The position numbers were made by a program, and so were the translations under genes. A stretch of DNA of 64,000 bases from NCBI GenBank assembly GCA_938045295.1, contig CALINO010000001.1, forward strand, positions 42,028 to 106,027, given 5' to 3'. Every line of letters begins with the position of its first letter. The stretch's first letter is position 1. This document shows positions 61,192 through 64,000 of the stretch, in pieces. Source of the DNA: an uncultured Arenicella sp. GTDB taxonomy: Bacteria > Pseudomonadota > Gammaproteobacteria > Arenicellales > Arenicellaceae. The notes below the pieces were generated by a model. It was not told the origin of the DNA, did not search any database, and saw only the letters and a list, made by a program, of their open reading frames with translations.

Positions 61192-63243
61192 TTAATAATC
61201 TTCTGAATGTTTAAGTAATAATTGGGCTTGTACATTAACGCTGTTTTCTTCGCTGGATATTAATTTAATGTACTCGCCGTTGCTTTGTAGGCACCATGCG
61301 TTCTCAGTGTCTTGCAGGTACTGCTGAAGGTCGTCAATTATTTCCGCTTTAAGCTGATCATCTAAAATCGGGGTGCATTGTTCTATGCGGTTACGAAGGT
61401 TTCTTGGCATTAAATCGGCACTTGAAAGGTACACTAACGGTTCTTCATTACCGTTTTCAAAATAAAACACGCGCGCATGCTCAAGGAAGCGGCCGACTAC
61501 TGAGCGTACTTCTATATTTTCTGAGATGCCTTGTGCACCGGGTATTAAGGTGCATATGCCTCGAACAATCAGTTCTATTTTTACCCCAGCTTGAGAAGCT
61601 TTATATAACGCATCCACAATGCTTTGGCTTGAAAGACCGTTCACTTTGGCAATGATTTTGGCGGGTAAGCCTTGTTCGGCATTGGCAATTTCATTTTCCA
61701 CTTGCTCGATAAAAAAGTGAGCAATGCCGAAAGGCGATTGATGCAATTGCTTTAACTCGGGGTTTGGCCCTTGTGTGGTCAGTTGCATAAACAGTTCGTG
61801 CACATCGCTGGTGATTTCTTTGTTGCAGGTTAGCAAGCCGTAGTCGGTATAAATTCGGGTGTTGCCTTGGTGGTAATTCCCCGTACCAAGGTGCACATAG
61901 CGTTTCAGTTTTTGCCGTTCACGGCGCACAATCATCAGCATTTTGGCGTGCGTTTTTTTACCTACCATGCCATACACTACATGCGCTCCGGCATTTTGCA
62001 GCTTTTGCGCGGTGGCAATATTGTTCTGCTCATCAAAGCGTGCCATCAGTTCAACGATCACCGTGACTTCCTTACCTGAACGAGCCGCTTCGGCCAGCAA
62101 CTCCACCAGCACTGAGTCAGCGCCGGTACGGTACAAGGTTTGCTTGATAACCAACACATCTGGGTCACTGGCGGCTTGTCTTATTAGGTCTACTACTGGC
62201 GCGAACGACTGAAATGGGTGGTGCAGTAAAATGTCGCCATTGCTAATGGCTTCAAAGGTGTCGTTTTGTTGCCCTAAGTACGAGGCAATCGACGGTGTGA
62301 AGCTTGGGTATTTTATGTGTGGCCGGTTGACTAAATCGGGCAAACCTGTGAGGCGGTTTAAGTTTACGGGCCCATCAACTTTATACACGTAGTCGCTGTG
62401 TATTTGGAAACGCTGCTTTAAGAAATTTATGATGCGCTTTGGGCATTGCTTAGACACTTCTAAGCGTATCGCTTCGCCGTACAGTCTTGAGGGCAGTTCA
62501 CCTTCCAGTGTGCGAGCCAAATCTTCCACTTCTTCAAGGTCAACGTAAAGGTCACTGTTGCGGGTGATGCGCAGCTGGTAGCAGCCCAACACTTCTACGT
62601 TTGAAAATAGTTTCTTAATGTTGGCGTGAATGATGGAAGACAAATAAACGTATTGATACTCCTTATCGCACAACTCTTCAGGTAGGCGCACAAAGCGTGG
62701 CAATGCTCTGGGGGCGGGCACTACGGCAATGTTGTGCGTATCGTCGCGCTCAGGGTCGTGCAAGTCCACTACAATACTTAAGCCTTTGTTGATTGTGAGC
62801 GGAAAAGGGTGAGCCGGGTCTAAGCGTATGGGCGTGAGTATGGGCAGCACTTCGCGTTTGAAGTAATTTTTTAACCAACGCTTTTGGTCATCAGACCATT
62901 GGCTGCGGTGTAAAAATTCAATGCCATGCTCTTTGAGCTCAGGCATTACTTGCTCGTTTAAAATTTGGTATTGCTGATCAACCAGTTGATGTGCTTTTTC
63001 ACTAATGTGTTGCAGTGCTTCGTTCGGCGTTAAACCGTCAGCGCCTTCGGATGCCACTTGGCTTTGCGCACGTGCTTTTAAACCAGACACTCGTATTTCA
63101 AAAAACTCGTCCATGTTGGAACTGAAAATGCAAAGAAAACGCAGGCGTTCCAGTAATGGCACCTTGTTGTCCATGGCAATATTGAGCACTCGTTCGTTAA
63201 ACGAAAGCAAACTTAATTCGACATGAAGGTACGGGTTTAGCAT
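61192..63243 (-). CDS. ppk1: Polyphosphate kinase 1
   Basis: LSLLSFNERVLNIAMDNKVPLLERLRFLCIFSSNMDEFFEIRV; LVIKQTLYRTGADS; GKKTHAKMLMIVRRE; HLGTGNYHQGNTRIYTDYGLLT. Confidence 0.98.
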   Translation of the reverse strand: MLNPYLHVELSLLSFNERVLNIAMDNKVPLLERLRFLCIFSSNMDEFFEIRVSGLKARAQSQVASEGADGLTPNEALQHISEKAHQLVDQQYQILNEQVMPELKEHGIEFLHRSQWSDDQKRWLKNYFKREVLPILTPIRLDPAHPFPLTINKGLSIVVDLHDPERDDTHNIAVVPAPRALPRFVRLPEELCDKEYQYVYLSSIIHANIKKLFSNVEVLGCYQLRITRNSDLYVDLEEVEDLARTLEGELPSRLYGEAIRLEVSKQCPKRIINFLKQRFQIHSDYVYKVDGPVNLNRLTGLPDLVNRPHIKYPSFTPSIASYLGQQNDTFEAISNGDILLHHPFQSFAPVVDLIRQAASDPDVLVIKQTLYRTGADSVLVELLAEAARSGKEVTVIVELMARFDEQNNIATAQKLQNAGAHVVYGMVGKKTHAKMLMIVRRERQKLKRYVHLGTGNYHQGNTRIYTDYGLLTCNKEITSDVHELFMQLTTQGPNPELKQLHQSPFGIAHFFIEQVENEIANAEQGLPAKIIAKVNGLSSQSIVDALYKASQAGVKIELIVRGICTLIPGAQGISENIEVRSVVGRFLEHARVFYFENGNEEPLVYLSSADLMPRNLRNRIEQCTPILDDQLKAEIIDDLQQYLQDTENAWCLQSNGEYIKLISSEENSVNVQAQLLLKHSEDY

Positions 63244-63543
63244 AAGAGAGTTGGCCGAAGAGTGGTGTTGGTTAATTATAAATAGCTGGGGTGCGTTGGG
63301 TAAAAGACTCAGACTTTAGTGCTTAATTATGACAAGGCTATGTCGGTTTTCCGTGACTTTCTATGGCTTGCATGTCTTCCATGGCGGTCAGTTACTGTGC
63401 TTACTTTGGGCTAAGTTGGTGTTTGTAATAAGATTATATTATCATCAATTCACATGCCGAAATTTACTTAGTTTGTGCCAGTCAGCGTATTTTCCTTTTA
63501 AGCCTTAATTTTGGGCAAGATGGGTAGAACCATATTGTCGCTT

Positions 63544-63559
63544 GACCATAAATATGGTC
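63544..63559. promoter_or_regulatory. Candidate operator: perfect palindrome GACCATA-AA-TATGGTC upstream of DAHP synthase
   Basis: Read directly; an additional ACCATAT half-site sits at 63529-63535. Confidence 0.35.
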
Positions 63560-63620
63560 TGCGTTGGCGTTGCCTAGTGAGTAAGTTGAGAAAAGAAATT
63601 GAGAGTTAATTGGAAGTTAA

Positions 63621-64000
63621 ATGAAACAAACCGACGACATTAGAATTGCTCAAACCAAAGAATTGGTTTCTCCGAATATCATTCATGAGCAGTTTCCGAT
63701 CACTGAAGAAGCCGCTGAAACCACAGATAAAGCACGCAAAGAAATTGAAGCCATTATGGCTGGCAACGATGACCGCTTAGTGGTGATCGTTGGGCCGTGT
63801 TCAATTCACGACCCAAAATCAGCCATTGAGTATGCCGGGCGATTGGCTGAGCTTAAACAAGAACTAAAAGAAGAGTTAGTGATTGTGATGCGCGTTTACT
63901 TTGAAAAGCCGCGTACCACCGTTGGTTGGAAAGGATTAATCAATGACCCAGACTTAAACAGCAGTTTCAGCGTTAACAAAGGTTTGGGCATTGCCAGAGA
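63621..64000 (+). CDS. 3-deoxy-7-phosphoheptulonate (DAHP) synthase, class I, truncated by window edge
   Basis: MKQTDDIRIAQTKELVSPNIIHEQFPITEEAAETTDKARKEIEAIMAGNDDRLVVIVGPCSIHDPKSAIEYAGRLAEL...VMRVYFEKPRTTVGWKGLINDPDLN. Confidence 0.96.
   Translation, partial: MKQTDDIRIAQTKELVSPNIIHEQFPITEEAAETTDKARKEIEAIMAGNDDRLVVIVGPCSIHDPKSAIEYAGRLAELKQELKEELVIVMRVYFEKPRTTVGWKGLINDPDLNSSFSVNKGLGIAR

Noticed and set aside
1-64000. CRISPR array, rRNA, prophage, or canonical defence operons
   Set aside because: No regularly spaced direct repeats, rRNA sequences, phage structural genes, or recognised defence genes were seen anywhere in the window.

Overview
This is a gammaproteobacterial-type chromosomal window, mostly housekeeping genes with one decayed accessory island. 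Recognisable blocks: divergent glyoxylate-shunt genes (aceA partial on -, glcB on +); mrp/apbC, aroC, an MFS transporter, a photolyase and a peroxiredoxin-glutaredoxin fusion; a TonB receptor / alpha-beta hydrolase / DUF1838 operon divergent from an AraC regulator; a TPR lipoprotein / outer-membrane protein / processive GT2 / GT-C cluster; smpB and ratA-rnfH with two SNF-family transporters; a MoxR-DUF58-TgpA operon; the complete nqrABCDEF-apbE-nqrM set; cysB, ppx, ppk1 and the start of a DAHP synthase gene. The most unusual part is about 10.5-13.9 kb. It holds what looks like a graveyard of polymorphic-toxin C-terminal cassettes: amputated, hydrophobic toxin-tip-like ORFs coupled through TAATG to small membrane (putative immunity) proteins, a sharp change in base composition at a GGGNGG motif, a duplicated 49-bp cassette-end repeat, a frameshifted third small gene, and a truncated REP-type transposase whose HUH motif is mutated. 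A second decayed gene (YdeI/OmdA-like, two frameshifts) lies in the intergenic region near 31.4-31.55 kb. All family names come from reading the translations; no database search was run.
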